This document shows positions 13,196 to 26,195 of a DNA stretch of 64,000 nt, piece after piece. Numbering within the stretch: position 1 is the stretch's first letter; each line of letters starts with the position of its first letter. Under the pieces are notes generated by a model. That model was not told the DNA's origin. It saw nothing but the letters and a program-made list of their open reading frames with translations, and made no database searches. The stretch covers positions 38,658,619-38,722,618 of the forward strand of contig OX031071.1 of assembly GCA_943736015.1 (NCBI GenBank), read 5' to 3'. Source of the stretch: Tridacna crocea. Taxonomy: Eukaryota; Mollusca; Bivalvia; Cardiida; Cardiidae. The translations under genes were made by a program, and so were the position numbers.

Positions 13196-16137
13196 GTAAT
13201 CGTCGTCTTTTATAGTTTAACAGGCACTGACATAGACGGTAGTAAAAAAAATCATAATTCAAATTCATATATCAATAGTGAAATACTTATACATCACATG
13301 TTTGTAGCTCAAAGACATGCATTATACCCAATAATTGAAATTTAGAAAGTTTATTGAATGGGCACATATTCATTTCGGGTAAAAAGTAATATTGATAATG
13401 AAATCATGTACATACCATTGCCTCCCTCTGAAATGGAAAGAGATAAAAAAATATTTATAATTAAATAAACAACAATAGACAGGCTTAGATATGATCAACT
13501 TAACGCTAATAAACCTAGATTTAACTCATCTCGATCAATTGAAAAGGTATTGAAATTCATAAGATTAACAGTCATGGTGGCGTCAATAATTGTATCAATT
13601 GCCTCGTTGTATTAAAGCGATATTTCGTAATCGTCGTCTATTATAGTTTAACAGGCACTGACATAGACGGTAGTAAAAAAAATCATAATTCAAATTCATA
13701 TATCAATAGTCAAATACTTATACATCACATGTTTGTAGCTCAAAGAGATGCATTATACCTAATAACTGAACTTCAGAAAGAGTTTATTGAATGGGCACAT
13801 ATTCATTTAAGCTAAAAAGTAATATTGATAATGAAGTCATGTACATACCTTTACAATTGACTGAAACGGAAAGAGATAAAAAATTGTTATAATTAGAAAA
13901 ACAACATTAGACAGGCTAAGATATTATCGACTTAACGCCAATAAACCTAGATCTAACTCATCTCCAACAATTGAAAAGGTATTGAACTTCATAAGATTAA
14001 CAGTCATGGTGGCGTCAATAATTGTATCAAATGCCTCGTTGTATTAAAGCGATATTTTGTAATCGTCGTCTATTATAGTTTAACAGGCACTGACATAGAC
14101 GGTAGTAAAAAAAATCATAATTCAAATTCATATATCAATAGTGAAATACTTATACATCACATGTTTGTAGCTCAAAGAGATGCATTACACCCAATAATTG
14201 AAATTTAGAAAGTTTATTGAATAGGCACATATTCATTTCAGCTAAAAAGTAATATTGATAATGAAATCATGTACATACCCATGTCTTTATATGAAATGGA
14301 AAGAGATAAAAATTTATGTTATAATTAGAAAAACAATATTAGACAGGCTTAGATATTATCGACTTAACGCTAATAAACCTAGATTTAACTCATCTCGAAC
14401 AATTGAAAAGGTATTGAACTTCATAAGTTTAACTATCATGGTGGCGTCAATAACTGTATAAAATGCCTCTTTGTATAAAAGCGTTATTTCTTAATCGTCG
14501 TCTATTATAGTTTAACAGGCACTGACATAGACGGTAGAAAAAAAATCATAATCTAAATTCATATATCAATAATGAAATACTAATACACCACATGTTTGTA
14601 GCTCAAAAAAATGCATTATACCTAATAACACAAATTTAGAAAGAGTTTATTGAATGGGCACATATTCATTTCAGCTAAAAAGTAATATTGATAATGAAAT
14701 CATGTACATACCTTTACAATTGACTGAAACGGAAAGAGATAAAAAATTGTTATAATTAGAAAAACAACATTAGACAGGCTAAGATATTATCGACTTAACG
14801 CTAATAAACCTAGATCTAACTCATCTCGAACGATTGAAAAGGTATTGAACTTCATAAGATTAACAGTCATGGTGGCGTGAATAATTGTATCAAATGCCTC
14901 GTTGTATTAAAGCGATATTTCGTAATCGTCGTCTATTATAGTTTAACAGGCACTGACATAGACGGTAGTAAAAAAAAATCATAATTCAAATTCATATATC
15001 AATAGTGAAATACTTATACATCACATGTTTGTAGCTCAAAGAGATGCATTATACCCAATAATTGAAATTTAGAAAGTTTATTGAATGGGCACATATTCAT
15101 TTCAGCTAAAAAGTAATATTGATAATGAAATTATGTACATACCTTTTCAGCTGGCTGAAATGGAAAGAGATAAAAAATTATGTTATAATTAGACAAACAA
15201 CATTAGACAGGCCAACATATGATCAACTTAACTCTAATAAACCTAGATTTAACTCATCTCGAACAATTGAAAAGGTATGGAACTTCATAACTTTAACTGT
15301 CATGGTGGCGTGAATAATTGTATCAAATGCCTCGTTGTATTAAAGCGATATTTCGTAATCGTCGTCTATTATAGTTTAACAGGCACTGACATAGACGGTA
15401 GTAAAAAAATATCATAATTTAAATTCATATATCAGTAGTGAAATACTTATACATCACATGTTTGTAGCTCAAAAAGATGCATTATACCCTAATAATTGAA
15501 ATTTAGAAAGAGTTTATTGAATGGGCACATATTCATTTTAGCTAAAAAGTAATATTGATAATCAAATCATGTACATACCGCTACACCTGGCTGAAATGGA
15601 AAGATATAAAAATTCATGTTATAATTAGACAAACAACAATAGACAGGCTTAGATATTATCGACTTAACGCTTATAAACCTAGATTTAACTCATCTCGAAC
15701 AATTGAAAAGGTATGGAACTTCATAAGTTTAACTGTCATGGTGGCGTGAATAATTGTATCAAATGCCTCGTTGTATTAAAGCGATATTTCGTAATCGTCG
15801 TCTATTATAGTTTAACAGGCACTTGCATAGACGGTAGAAAAAAAAATCATGATTTAAATTCATATATCAATAATGAAATACTAATACATCACATGTTTGT
15901 AGCTCAAAGAGATGCATTATACCCAATAATTGAAATTTAGAAAGAGTTTATTGAATGGGCACATATTCATTTCGGGTAAAAAGTAATATTGATAATGAAA
16001 TCATGTACATACCGCTACACTTGGCTGAAATGGAAAGAGATAAAAATTTATGTTATAATTAGACAAACAACATTAGACAGGCTTAGACATTATTGACTTT
16101 ACGCAAATAAACCTAGATCTAAGTCATCTCGAACAAT
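13196..16137 (+). repeat. A satellite, array segment 3
   Basis: About 2.9 kb (6-7 monomers) of the same ~434-bp repeat between B copies 2 and 3, for example equivalent positions at 14255, 15119 and 15555. The last monomers carry 'TACGCAAATAAACC' and 'AAGTCATCTCGAACAAT', the same private variants that precede B copy 2. The A-B junction was therefore copied as one unit. Confidence 0.9.
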
Positions 16138-19100
16138 AGACCATCTGCCAATTACCGTTACTGACGTGTCACCACGAGTTACTTCCCTTCCCACCGGACA
16201 ATCTTTCCTAATCTTGTACATACACGAATAGTGAAAGGGTCATGGAATACACCCTAAGCGCGATAAAAAAGACAAAAAACCTAAAACGGCCGTGCCGGTA
16301 GTTTTATCAATTATCTTTTTCGAAGACGCACACAAAAAAGAACTTGTTTTATCATTTTTTCGGAAGACTTCAGACAATAAAGCAGTATCATAAGCGTTGT
16401 CTCCTGCCGGGTCTGTTGACAGAACTTTTTGTAGGCAGACTGCATTAACCCTTAGGCTGCCAAGCGTGATTCGATGACCTTTTGCAGACAATATAGATTC
16501 AGATCAGATTACGAAGAACGTGCAGTCTGATCCTAGATCTTCACTGTCCGATACGGAGAGATTTTTCCTCGAGATTGACCCTCCGTAACAGATTTTAACA
16601 ATTCCAAATCTTTTCAAGTGATCAACCTAAGACTAAATGGGATAAACACTTAATTGTGACACTTATGTGTTAGTCAGTGCCTAAAAAGAACATCACATCT
16701 TTTCATATAGATCACCCACTTTGACGGTAAAGTACCGAGATCAAACGAACACCCAGCTAACCCTTTACTAGCTTTGCAATGAAAACAAGTATAGCACATA
16801 TTCGCTTCCTGAAAATGAATCTCTAATATCCTTTTTTTTTCCTAGAGGAAATGGAAGGTTTGAAATTTGAATTAAACTTTGTTATTTCGATAGTCAACTT
16901 ATACGGTAGTTCAAACAGTAATAATGAGAAAAATGCAACTATAAAGATTTTTAAAAATGTTAATTATGTTTAAGTCAAGACTTTCGCTGTAAATTCAAAA
17001 TGTATAATGTCCCAGTTTCTTGATTTTAGACTGTCTCTGTCTTTTAACAGATACTGGAAAGATTCTTTTTTTTGGGGGGGGGGGGTATTATCAAATTACT
17101 AGTTTAAATTAATCAAATCACAGATTCCTGGACTTCAAGCCTGTACGTTACAAACTTAGCTACGGAATTCGGCAAACATTGGTTGAATAATCACACATAA
17201 AAATAGGAAAAGTCTAATGCAGTTATATTGATGTTATCGCCCCCCCCCCCATTTTTTACAACACTGAAATTTTCATTGACACTTTACGAAACAGAAATTT
17301 GAGACTTACCCAAATTGTAAGCCTTTGCAGATAACAATTTGAATGCGTATTAAAAATGAAATTTTCTGTAGGAAGGATAGCTAGTGATTATTCTAGACAA
17401 GGCAAAAGGGCAGGGAGGCAGGAAAAAGGGGCAGGGAGGCAGGAAAAAGGGGCAGGGAGGAACAGTGCCTTGATGAATGACTTCTCATATCAGACAAACA
17501 CAAAACAGTGTCCTTTACTCTTTTCAAAATAAGTTCTAAGTATTACTTTGGATATAAATTACATATTAAAAAAAAGAATTAGAAAAGATTCTTATCAACT
17601 CATAGACTCAAAGCAACACAATCTGACTATACAGGTTTTGATTGCCATGTAATTTATGATCCCATGATGTACAGTCACACTTAGCTTTAAGGTAGTAGAC
17701 CTGTAGCACTTCTAGTGCAGCATGGAATAAAAGTTCTAGATAGTTGATAAATACAGATTTATACAGATATAATACTTTTGCACATTTTTAATCGATCAGA
17801 AATTCCTTTGATGTCTATAAACAATTGTTGATACTTTTGTTATTTTTCAGAAAAGGGAGGTAATTATTAATCTGCTTTCTAATGAGAATGCAGTGGTTTT
17901 AGATTTGTAAATGATAATTATAAGGAGGAAAAAAAGGCTCGGTTAAAGTAGTACAATAATACTCATTTTAATAGTAGCAAATTTTGTAGGATGATAATAA
18001 TATTGTGGAAATAGCTGTTTTCTATTGCAGGCCCACTACCTAACATCTCATCAGATAACAAAAAATGTCCAGAGTAATTATAAAAGAAAACTTCTCCTCA
18101 GCTGTTTTAAGAAATAACAATAATTTTGATTAAAAAACATCAAAAGACTTAATTATTACATAGAAAGAATAACTAAAGTGTAGGCCTTCTGATGGTGTAG
18201 TGTACTACTGCATAGCCATTCTATAAATAGACTGCTAAAAATAGAACACTGCAATGCAGATTTTGCTTTCAAAAAAATGCCGATGCTTGAATAGCAAACA
18301 TCGAGTATTTTCAAGACTGTTGGCAACTCTAATTCACCATCCATACCTGCAATTTATTAAAAAAATATACTAAATGATAATCTTCAGTTGTAAGAAGAGG
18401 TAATTCTGCTTTATTTTAAAACTACTCATGTATTGAGAAATATCACTGATTGTGTGACGTCATTCAAAGAAATTAGCAGACGCTAAAGTACCAGTTGGGG
18501 GAAAATAGTCAGGGTTTCGAGGGATAAAGGGATGGCTTAGCAAGTTAGTGATAGATAAGGATCATAACACCCTGCTGTCCTGTCTTAACTGACGAAGTTG
18601 ATAAAGGATAATTAGTGTCACCCTTAGTCTTAGATTGGCTGTATTTCATGAACATAGTCAGATCGTCGGAAATTTATGGCGAACTTTTGTGACTATGCCA
18701 GCTTGACGAGACGTAGCTGAGACACTGAAGGCGAGTTTTTTGCCCATGTAGGCTAGTTTCTATTTCTCTGAAACCAGAACAATACACAGACAAGTTTTGT
18801 ATGCATATGATAAGGGCAACAGGGCGGGTGTTCGAGGGCAAAAGGGCGGAGTGAAAAAGGGGCAGGGCGGCGCGCCCTGCTATTCCGCTCTAGAATAAAC
18901 ACTAATAGCAAAGGAAATGGAGAAAAGGTTGGTTACTAGAACTTTATCCCTTTTCAACAACATTTTTAAAACCTATATTTTTAAGGGTCATAAAAAGCTT
19001 GGGATATGGGTTTTAAATGGTTACCGTGATTGTTTTCACCCGACGACAACACTTTGGACTCTTCCAGATACTTAGCATATGGAGACGATAGAATAAACGT

Positions 19101-19638
19101 GGGTCAAATGGTTGTAATTGTCTTTGGAAAAGAAAAAACAAAAAAAACTATTGTTGAAACAGGAGAAAATGCTTGTTGCAAGCCCTTCCTTTTTTCCTTA
19201 AATATTTTCTCTCACACTTTAAAAATTTAGTTTTCACAGATGTTTCTGAACTACATATCGGTTACTTTTTTGTTAGCGGGATGGGGTGTCATGGTTGAGG
19301 AACTGAGACAAGTAACAGACAATGAGACAAATCAGCACGTCTGCCCCCTTTATTTCCGGGTCGCTCGAAATACTTTGGCAAAAAGGTTACATAGCTGTCC
19401 AGGGACAGTCCATTTACTGATATTAAAGCACTATTATCAAACATCCTTGTTGCACTTTTAGGTATGTACCTATTGAAGAATAAATTCATGTTACAGATAT
19501 GGAACAAAAGAAACATGGGTTCAAATCAAATTTCAGACCATCCATAACTTCTTCACAAAATATTTATTCAAGCTTCATGTTGAGTATTTAACCCTTTACC
19601 GAACAACAAAATTTTTAGACTGTTCCAAATTGAAAGAC

Positions 19639-19669
<31 letters not shown>

Positions 19670-20092
19670 AAATTGAAATTTGTTTCCAGCAGGGTAGAAA
19701 ACATTGTGGGGAAAGGAGAAAATGCTGGTTACCAGCATTTTCTTCATTTCCAACAATGTTTTCAAACTGCTTCTATCTCAGGGTCGTAAAAACCAGGGAT
19801 TGTTTGGTAAAGGGTTAAAAAAATCTAATGAAATCTTACTAAAAAAATGGGTGAAGGGTTAACTCGGTGTTCCTTTGATCTCGGTATCGCACTGTAGGGT
19901 GGGTGACCTTTAGAACAGCTGTAATGTACTTGCTTCTTACAGATTAACACACACGTGTCACATTAAATTGACTCTTCTTATCTTTTGTTTCATATCACTT
20001 TACCCCTTTAGTGATCATTAGTGGATAGGATTATGAATTTTAAACTGGTTTCAGAGGGTAAGTTCGTTCTTAGTCTCTACATGCTCTTTATT
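16138..20092 (+). repeat. B block copy 3, split by an insertion
   Basis: Starts 'AGACCATCTGCCAATTA' after 'CGAACAAT', as copy 2 does. It runs to 17381, is interrupted by a separate element (17382-18904), resumes at 18905, and passes back into A sequence at about 20092. Base sequence outside the insertion is nearly identical to the other copies, so B amplification predates this insertion. Confidence 0.85.
17382..18904. mobile_element. Non-autonomous DNA transposon, 5-bp target duplication
   Basis: The 1523-bp insert has ends 'TAGTGATTATTCTAGA' and the reverse complement of 'TCTAGAATAAACACTA', which match at 15 of 16 positions. It is flanked by 'ATAGC' on both sides (17377-17381 and 18905-18909). 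The empty site is visible in B copies 1 and 2 ('GGATAGCAAAGGAAATGG'). Next to each terminus is a G-rich subterminal array: repeated GGCAGGGAGGCAGGAAAAAG at left, and repeats of AGGGCGG at right. No transposase ORF is seen. Superfamily is not assigned. Confidence 0.85.
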
Positions 20093-20130
20093 TCGTAATC
20101 GTCGTCTATTATAGTTTAACAATTGATCAT
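20093..20130 (+). repeat. Short A-satellite fragment between B copies 3 and 4
   Basis: About 38 bases of A ('CGTAATCGTCGTCTATTATAG' region) remain between two B blocks. B copy 4 then begins internally at the 'TTGATTGTAGACTG' position of the block. This looks like a deletion or recombination junction. Confidence 0.75.
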
Positions 20131-23100
20131 TGATTGTAGACTGTCTCTGTCTTTTAACAGATACTGGAAAGATTCTTTTTTTTTGGGGGGGGGATATTAT
20201 CAAATTACTAGTTTAAATTAATCAAATCACAGATTCCTGGACTTCAAGCCTGTACGTTACAAACTTAGCTACGGAATTCGGCAAACATTGGTTGAATAAT
20301 CACACATAAGAATAGGAAAAGTCTAATGCAGTTATATTGATGTTATCGCCCCCCCCCCATTTTTTACAACACTGAAATTTTCATTGACACTTTACGAAAC
20401 AGAAATTTGAGACTTACCCAAATTGTAAGCCTTTGCAGATAACAATTTGAATGTGTATTAAAAATGAAATTTTCTGCAGGAAGGATAGGAAAGGAAATGG
20501 AGAAAAGGTTGGTTACTAGAACTTTATCCCTTTTCAACAACATTTTTAAAACCTATATTTTTAAGGGTCATAAAAAGCTTGGGATATAGGTTTTAAATGG
20601 TTACCGTGAATGTTTTCACCCGACGACAACACTTTGGACTCTTCCAGATACTTAGCATATGGAGACGATAGAATAAACGTGGGTCAAATGGTTGTATTTG
20701 TCTTTGAAAAAGTAAAAAAAAAACTATTGTTGAAACAGGAGAAAATGCTTGTTGCAAGCCCTTCCTTTTTTCCTTAAATATTTTCTCTCACACTTTAAAA
20801 ATTTAGTTTTCACAGATGTTTCTGAACTACATATCGGTTACTTTTTTTGAGTGTAGGACAAAACCCCCATAGGACAAATCCCCCCTAGGACAAAACCCCC
20901 CTGGACAAAACCCCCCTAGGACAAAACCCCCTTAGGATAAACCCCCCTAGGACAAAACCCCCATCATATATAAAAAGCATATAAACAGCTCATATTTTTT
21001 CATGCTTTCCATATTTTTTGCCTTTTTACTTTATTTCTTAAACAGGTTTAGACAAAATGGAATAAAATTTCAGTGTACTTGCAATAGGAAAACTGAACTT
21101 TTAACTTGGTATTTGGGTGGGTGAGATTTGAAAAAGTACATAGTGTTGGTTAGAAATCAGTGTGGGAAAAGAAGAAATTGCTGCTTATCACAAGCATTTT
21201 TTTCCTTTTCTCATACCACTTTCCAAAAAGGGGTCAACAATATGCACAGCTAGTGACGTGGAAAAGAAAACACACCAAATTGGTCTAATTCAAAAATTTT
21301 ATAATACGCAAATGAAGCTCATCAAACAACACCATGAATTTCAGTAGTAAAATACCATGTAACCATATAATGTATTAGAGCCTATGCGTGGCGTTTCCAA
21401 TTGTTATACATATGCGTAAAAGTGAAGACTCAGATCAGCCTGGGCATCCGCTGTCTGACCAAAGTCATCACTATGCGCTCTGTAGATAGGTAGTGACTCA
21501 AAGTCTTTTGAGATGATCATAAAATATTCTAAATGCACAGTGTAGGGTGTCCAGTCTGCTCAGCATATTGGCTTCATGCACATGTTAAATTGTTGGAAAT
21601 TTCACGCACACGCTCATCTTAATTGACGAACACTTAACTCATACCGAACGACAAAATTTTAGGGTTTGTGCATATTGAAATCATTTTCAGACGACAAAAT
21701 AAAAGTGACTGAAAATTTGAAATTGTTTTGTGAAGGGTAGAAAACACTGCTAACACATTTCTGGTCATAAAGAAAAAAAAAAACATTAACATTTCATATT
21801 AATGTATTAAGAAAAAAAAAAATTTCAAAAAACACATTTTTGGTCATAAAGAAAAACAAAATTTTTTTTAAACACATTTTTGGTCATAAAGAAAAACAAA
21901 ATTTTTTTTTTAAAAACACATTTCTGGTCATAAAGAAAAAAAAAATTATTTATTATAAAAATTATTTTTTACAACCAGGGGGGTTTTGTCCACTTTTCAC
22001 TTAAGGGTGTGGGGGTTTTGTCCAGGGGGGTTTTGTCCTAGGGGGGGTTTGTCCGTACCCCCTTTTTTGTTAGCGGGATGGGGTGTTATGGCTGAGGAAC
22101 TGAGACAAGTAACAGACAATGAGACAAATCAGCACGTCTGCCCCCTTTTTTTCCGGGTCGCTCGAAATACTTTGGCAAAAAGGTTACATAGCTGTCCAGG
22201 GACAGTCCATTTACTGATATTAAAGCACTATTATCAAACATCCTTGTTGTACTTTTAGGTATGTACCTATTGAAGAATAAATTCATGTTACAGATATGGA
22301 ACAAAAGAAACATGGGTTCAGATCAAATTTCAGACCATCCATAACTTCTTCACAAAATATTTATTCAAGCTTCATTTTGAGTATTTAACCCTTTACCGAA
22401 CAACAAAATTTTTAGACTGTTCCAAATTGAAAGACAAAAAAAAAAAAAAAAAAAAAAAAGAAATCAAAATTGAAATTTGTTTCCAGCAGGGTAGAAAACA
22501 TTATGGGGAAAGGAGAAAATGCTGGTTACCAGCATTTTCTTCATTTCCAACAATGTTTTCAAACTGCTTCTATCTCAGGGTCGTAAAAACCAGGGATTGT
22601 TTGGTAAAGGGTTAAAAAAATCTAATGAAATCTTACTAAAAAAATGGGTGAAGGATTAACTCGGTGTTCCTTTGATCTCGGTATCGCACTGTAGGGTGGG
22701 TGACCTTTAGAACAGCTGTAATGTACTTGCTTCTTACAGATTAACACACACGTGTCACATTAAATTGACTCTTCTTATCTTTTGTTTCATATCACTTTAC
22801 CCCTTTAGTGATCATTAGTGGATAGGATTATGAATTTTAAACTGGTTTCAGAGGGTAAGTTCGTTCTTAGTCTCTACATGCTCTTTATTTCAATACGATC
22901 ACATTAAATGCATATTTTGTCTGTTTATGATTATTTTTTTCAAAAGCAATATCACGAAATATGTCTGAATTGTGTTAGAATTGATTTCCTCTAGATTTCT
23001 TGCCATTCCATTTTCATTTTAGTTATGAACTTGTCCAAATTTAAAGGAATTGCGAACGGGACATACGGCATTTATTATTTAAATAATGCTTTGTTTGTCC

Positions 23101-23180
23101 GGTGTCACGTGATATTTCTGGTGCACCGCTTACAATAAAATGGAAATATCGCTTATATCAAATCTAATTGCGAATCGTCT
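20131..23180 (+). repeat. B block copy 4 (5'-truncated), split by a foldback element
   Basis: Starts about 550 bases inside B copy 1's left edge, contains an insertion at 20849-22062, and ends with the intact 3' terminus ('GAATCGTCT', 23180). The A monomer resumes with 'ATTGAAAAGG', as after B copy 1. It keeps the ~275-base 3' portion that copies 2 and 3 lack. Confidence 0.85.
20849..22062. mobile_element. Foldback-type element with inverted short-repeat arrays
   Basis: The left end is a tandem array of about seven 'TAGGACAAAACCCCC' units (20854-20962). The right end is the same unit inverted ('GGGGGTTTTGTCC', about 21976-22055). The element splits the B sequence 'GGTTACTTTTTTGTTAGC', with T-runs on both sides that may be the target duplication. 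The interior has a member of the palindromic hairpin family (21160-21230) and four spaced copies of 'ACACATTTYTGGTCATAAAG' (about 21755-21950). A 61-codon frame at 21162-21347 lies over the hairpin and is not considered a gene. Confidence 0.8.
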
Positions 23181-24106
23181 ATTGAAAAGGTATCGAACTT
23201 CATAAGTTTAACTGTCATGGTGGCGTCAATAACTGTATAAAATGCCTCTTTGTATAAAAGGTATATTTCGTAATCGTCGTCTATTATAGTTTAACAGGCA
23301 CTGACATAGAAGGTAGAAAAAAATATCAAAATTTAAATTCATATATCAATAGTGAAATACTTATACATCACATGTTTGTTGCTCAAAGCGATGCATTATA
23401 CCTAATAACTGAACTTTAGAAAGAGTTTATTGAATGGGCACATATTCATTTCAGCTAAAAAGTAATATTGATAATGAAATCATGTACATACCGTTACACA
23501 TGACTGAAATGGAAAGAGATAAAAAATTGTTATAATTAGACAAACAACATTAGACAGGCCAAGACATGATCAACTTAACGCTAATAAACCTAGATCTAAC
23601 TCATCTCGAACAATTGAAAAGGTATTGAACTTCATAAGTTTAACTGTCATGGTGGCGTCAATAATTGTATCAAATGCCTCGTTGTATTAAAGCGATATTT
23701 CGTAATCGTCGTCTATTATAGTTTAACAGGCACTGACATAGACGGTAGTAAAAAAAAATATTATAATTTAAATTCATATATCAATAGTGAAATACTTATA
23801 CATCACATGTTTGTAGCTCAAAAAGATGCATTATACCTAACAATTGAAATTTAGAAAGAGTTTATTGAATGGGCACATTTTCATTTCACCTTAAAAGTAA
23901 TATTGATAATGAAAATATGTACATACATCTTCTTTTGGCTGAAATGGAAAGAGATAAAAAAAATATGTTATAATTAGACAAACAACATTAGACAGGCTTA
24001 GATATTATCTACTTTACGCTAATAAACCTAACTCATCTCGAACAATTGAAAAGGTATTGAACTTCATAAGTTTAACTGTCATGGTGGCGTCAATAACTGT
24101 ATAAAA
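23181..24106 (+). repeat. A satellite, array segment 4 (right edge of the field)
   Basis: About two monomers of the ~434-bp repeat. The last is shortened in the 'CCTAACTCATCTCG' region and ends at 'ACTGTATAAAATGC'. Satellite similarity stops at about 24106. Confidence 0.85.
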
Positions 24107-24640
24107 TGCTCTAGTTTAGTTGAAAGCCGTCAACCCTTATCAAATGATACACTGAGACCAACGTCCAGAAGAAAATCATTGGCAGTGTTTTTTTTTTTAA
24201 GTAATTTGTACACGTCTAAAAAGTAAGTCACACGAACGTTAAAGGTAGAAATATCAACTACATTAATTTCTCGTTTTACTGTCCATGACATGAATGTATA
24301 CTTGCCCAGATTGAAATCATTTGTAGTTGACAATTTTCACTTGGCACAAGTGGTGAAAAATGCCTTTGATATGGTATAAAACAATGTGAAAAAAGGAATA
24401 AAGGCTGGTTACTGTCATTTTCTCCTATTACAGTTTTTTTTAAAGTTTATGTTCATGGGGTCATCAAAACTCAGAGTTGTTTATCAATTATTTAAACATA
24501 TATGATTAAAAAACAAAGCAAAACATGTTCATGGTCTATTTCTAATGGTGAGTGAATTTTTTTCAAATATACTTGTGATATGTTTTATCAGTAGTACTAA
24601 CCACTTATCAAGTTAAGGTACATATCTGCCCAGAGATCTT
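24107..24640. other. Satellite/repeat junction, no gene seen
   Basis: Contains a degenerate member of the palindromic hairpin family (about 24385-24440, 'AAGGCTGGTTACTGTCATTTT'). I see no convincing coding region. The 67-codon minus-strand frame at 24130-24333 has no recognisable motif. Confidence 0.45.
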
Positions 24641-25510
24641 ATATCCCTGATCTGCCATAAAGCAAGTCGCCCCAAACTTCATTGATACTCCTGGGGTCAA
24701 AACCGCCCCGGGGGTCACAATTTTGAAACAGGAACAAAAAAGGAAAACTTTAAAATTCTTCTTTTCTGAAACTAGAAGGTGCAGAGCTTTGATATTTGGT
24801 ACGTAGCAGCTCCTAGTAGACCTCTATCAAGATTCTTCATATGATGCCTCTGGGGTCAAAATTGGCCCCACCCCGAGGGTCACATGTTTGAAACACAGGA
24901 ACAAAGAAGGAAAACTTTAAAATTCTTCTTCTCTAAAACAAGAAGGAGTAGAGCTTTGATATTTTGTATGTAGCATTTGCTTTTTGACCTCTACCAAGTT
25001 TGTTCATGTGATGCCCCCGGGGGTCACAAGTTCGAAACATACGAACAAAGAAGGAAACTTTAAAAACAAATATCTGAAACTGGAAGTCGTAGAGCTTTGA
25101 AATTTCATATGTAGCATCTTCTAGTGGACCTCTACCAAGTTTGTTCATGCGATGATCCTGGGGTACAAACTGGCCCCGCCCTGATGGTCACAAGTTTGAA
25201 CATGGGAACAAAGAAGGAAAACTTTGAAATTACTCTGTTCTGAAAGTAGTTGGAAACTTCGTACGTGTGTCCCTTATGATAGTCTAGCAATAACAATATT
25301 TTACCCTTTTCATTAAATGTCATGTCATTGAAAAAGGGGGCTTGGTGTAAATTTTCACTATGGACCAATATCTCTTTCACTACAGGACAAAATGTAATTA
25401 AATTCATTAAATGTCATGTCATTGAAAAAAGGGGGCTTGATGTAAATTTCCGCTATGGACCAATATCTCTTTCACTACAGGACAAAATGTAATTAAACTT
25501 CATCTTGTTA
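24640..25510. repeat. Tandem ~145-165-bp repeat, about four units, plus a 94-bp duplication
   Basis: Units share 'GGGGTCAAAAY', 'GGGGGTCACA', 'GAACAAAGAAGGAAAACTTT', 'AAACTRGAAGG' and 'GTAGAGCTTTGATATTT', with starts of the AAACTTT block near 24747, 24912, 25062 and 25218. Then 25312-25405 is duplicated in tandem at 25406-25499 ('ATTAAATGTCATGTCATTG'). From memory such units are common in mollusc intergenic repeats; I could not search. Confidence 0.75.
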
Positions 25511-26195
25511 AGCGACAGACAATAGTTATGTGATTTTATTTCATGAAACGACGTGTTCTCAAAACAGGGGACTAAATGTATAATTTTATTATGGACCAGT
25601 TACAGTCAGTTTGCCCATCCATCCACCTCGACGGATATATACTAAAGTCCTTGGCATTTTCGAAACTTCAGACATATTTTCCTTAGGATAGTCTTTTGAT
25701 ACAATTTTCTTCTGTACGATGTCTCACAGAAAGAGGGGTTACCTTTCACATACTGGACTTGTTGAGCCCCGATAGATCAGTCAGTAATGTTGTGAGCTGT
25801 TTAGTCTAGGGTTCCCAGTTTGCGCTGGCTTGATGACTGTCTCAGCCAACATCCTTTGACATTTAATCAAAAGTTACTGAGACAAGTCTCATTCGTGTCT
25901 TACCAATGAGCGAATGATGTTTAATCTGTAATTCGACCATTATTTTGACCCAGAAATTAATGCATGTCCTTCCAAGTTGTTTCATTCCCTTACCATGACC
26001 TTCAATGACCCTAAATAAGAAGGGTTGTGAAAGCATTTTCGGAAAAGAAGAAAACGCTTTTTGCAGTGACATACCCTGTCAAAATTAGTTGGCCTTAAAC
26101 TTTGATATTTGGTATATATCTTCATTGTAGACCTTTACTACTTAGTACTCAGGTGAGCGATATAGGACAATCATGGTCCTCTTGTTTTTTGTTTT
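25511..26195 (+). repeat. Right part of a dispersed repeat, terminal palindrome
   Basis: Ends with 'ACTCAGGTGAGCGATATAGG' followed by 'ACAATCATGGTCCTCTTG' (26148-26186), a repeat terminus I associate with bivalve genomes. A degenerate hairpin of the 'AAAGCATTTTC...GAAAACGCTTT' type is at about 26030-26065. No coding region is supported. The two entries 24640-26195 may be one element. Confidence 0.55.

Noticed and set aside
345-24106. CRISPR-like array because of regular repeats
   Set aside because: Units are 434 bp with no unique spacers, and the window is clearly eukaryotic.
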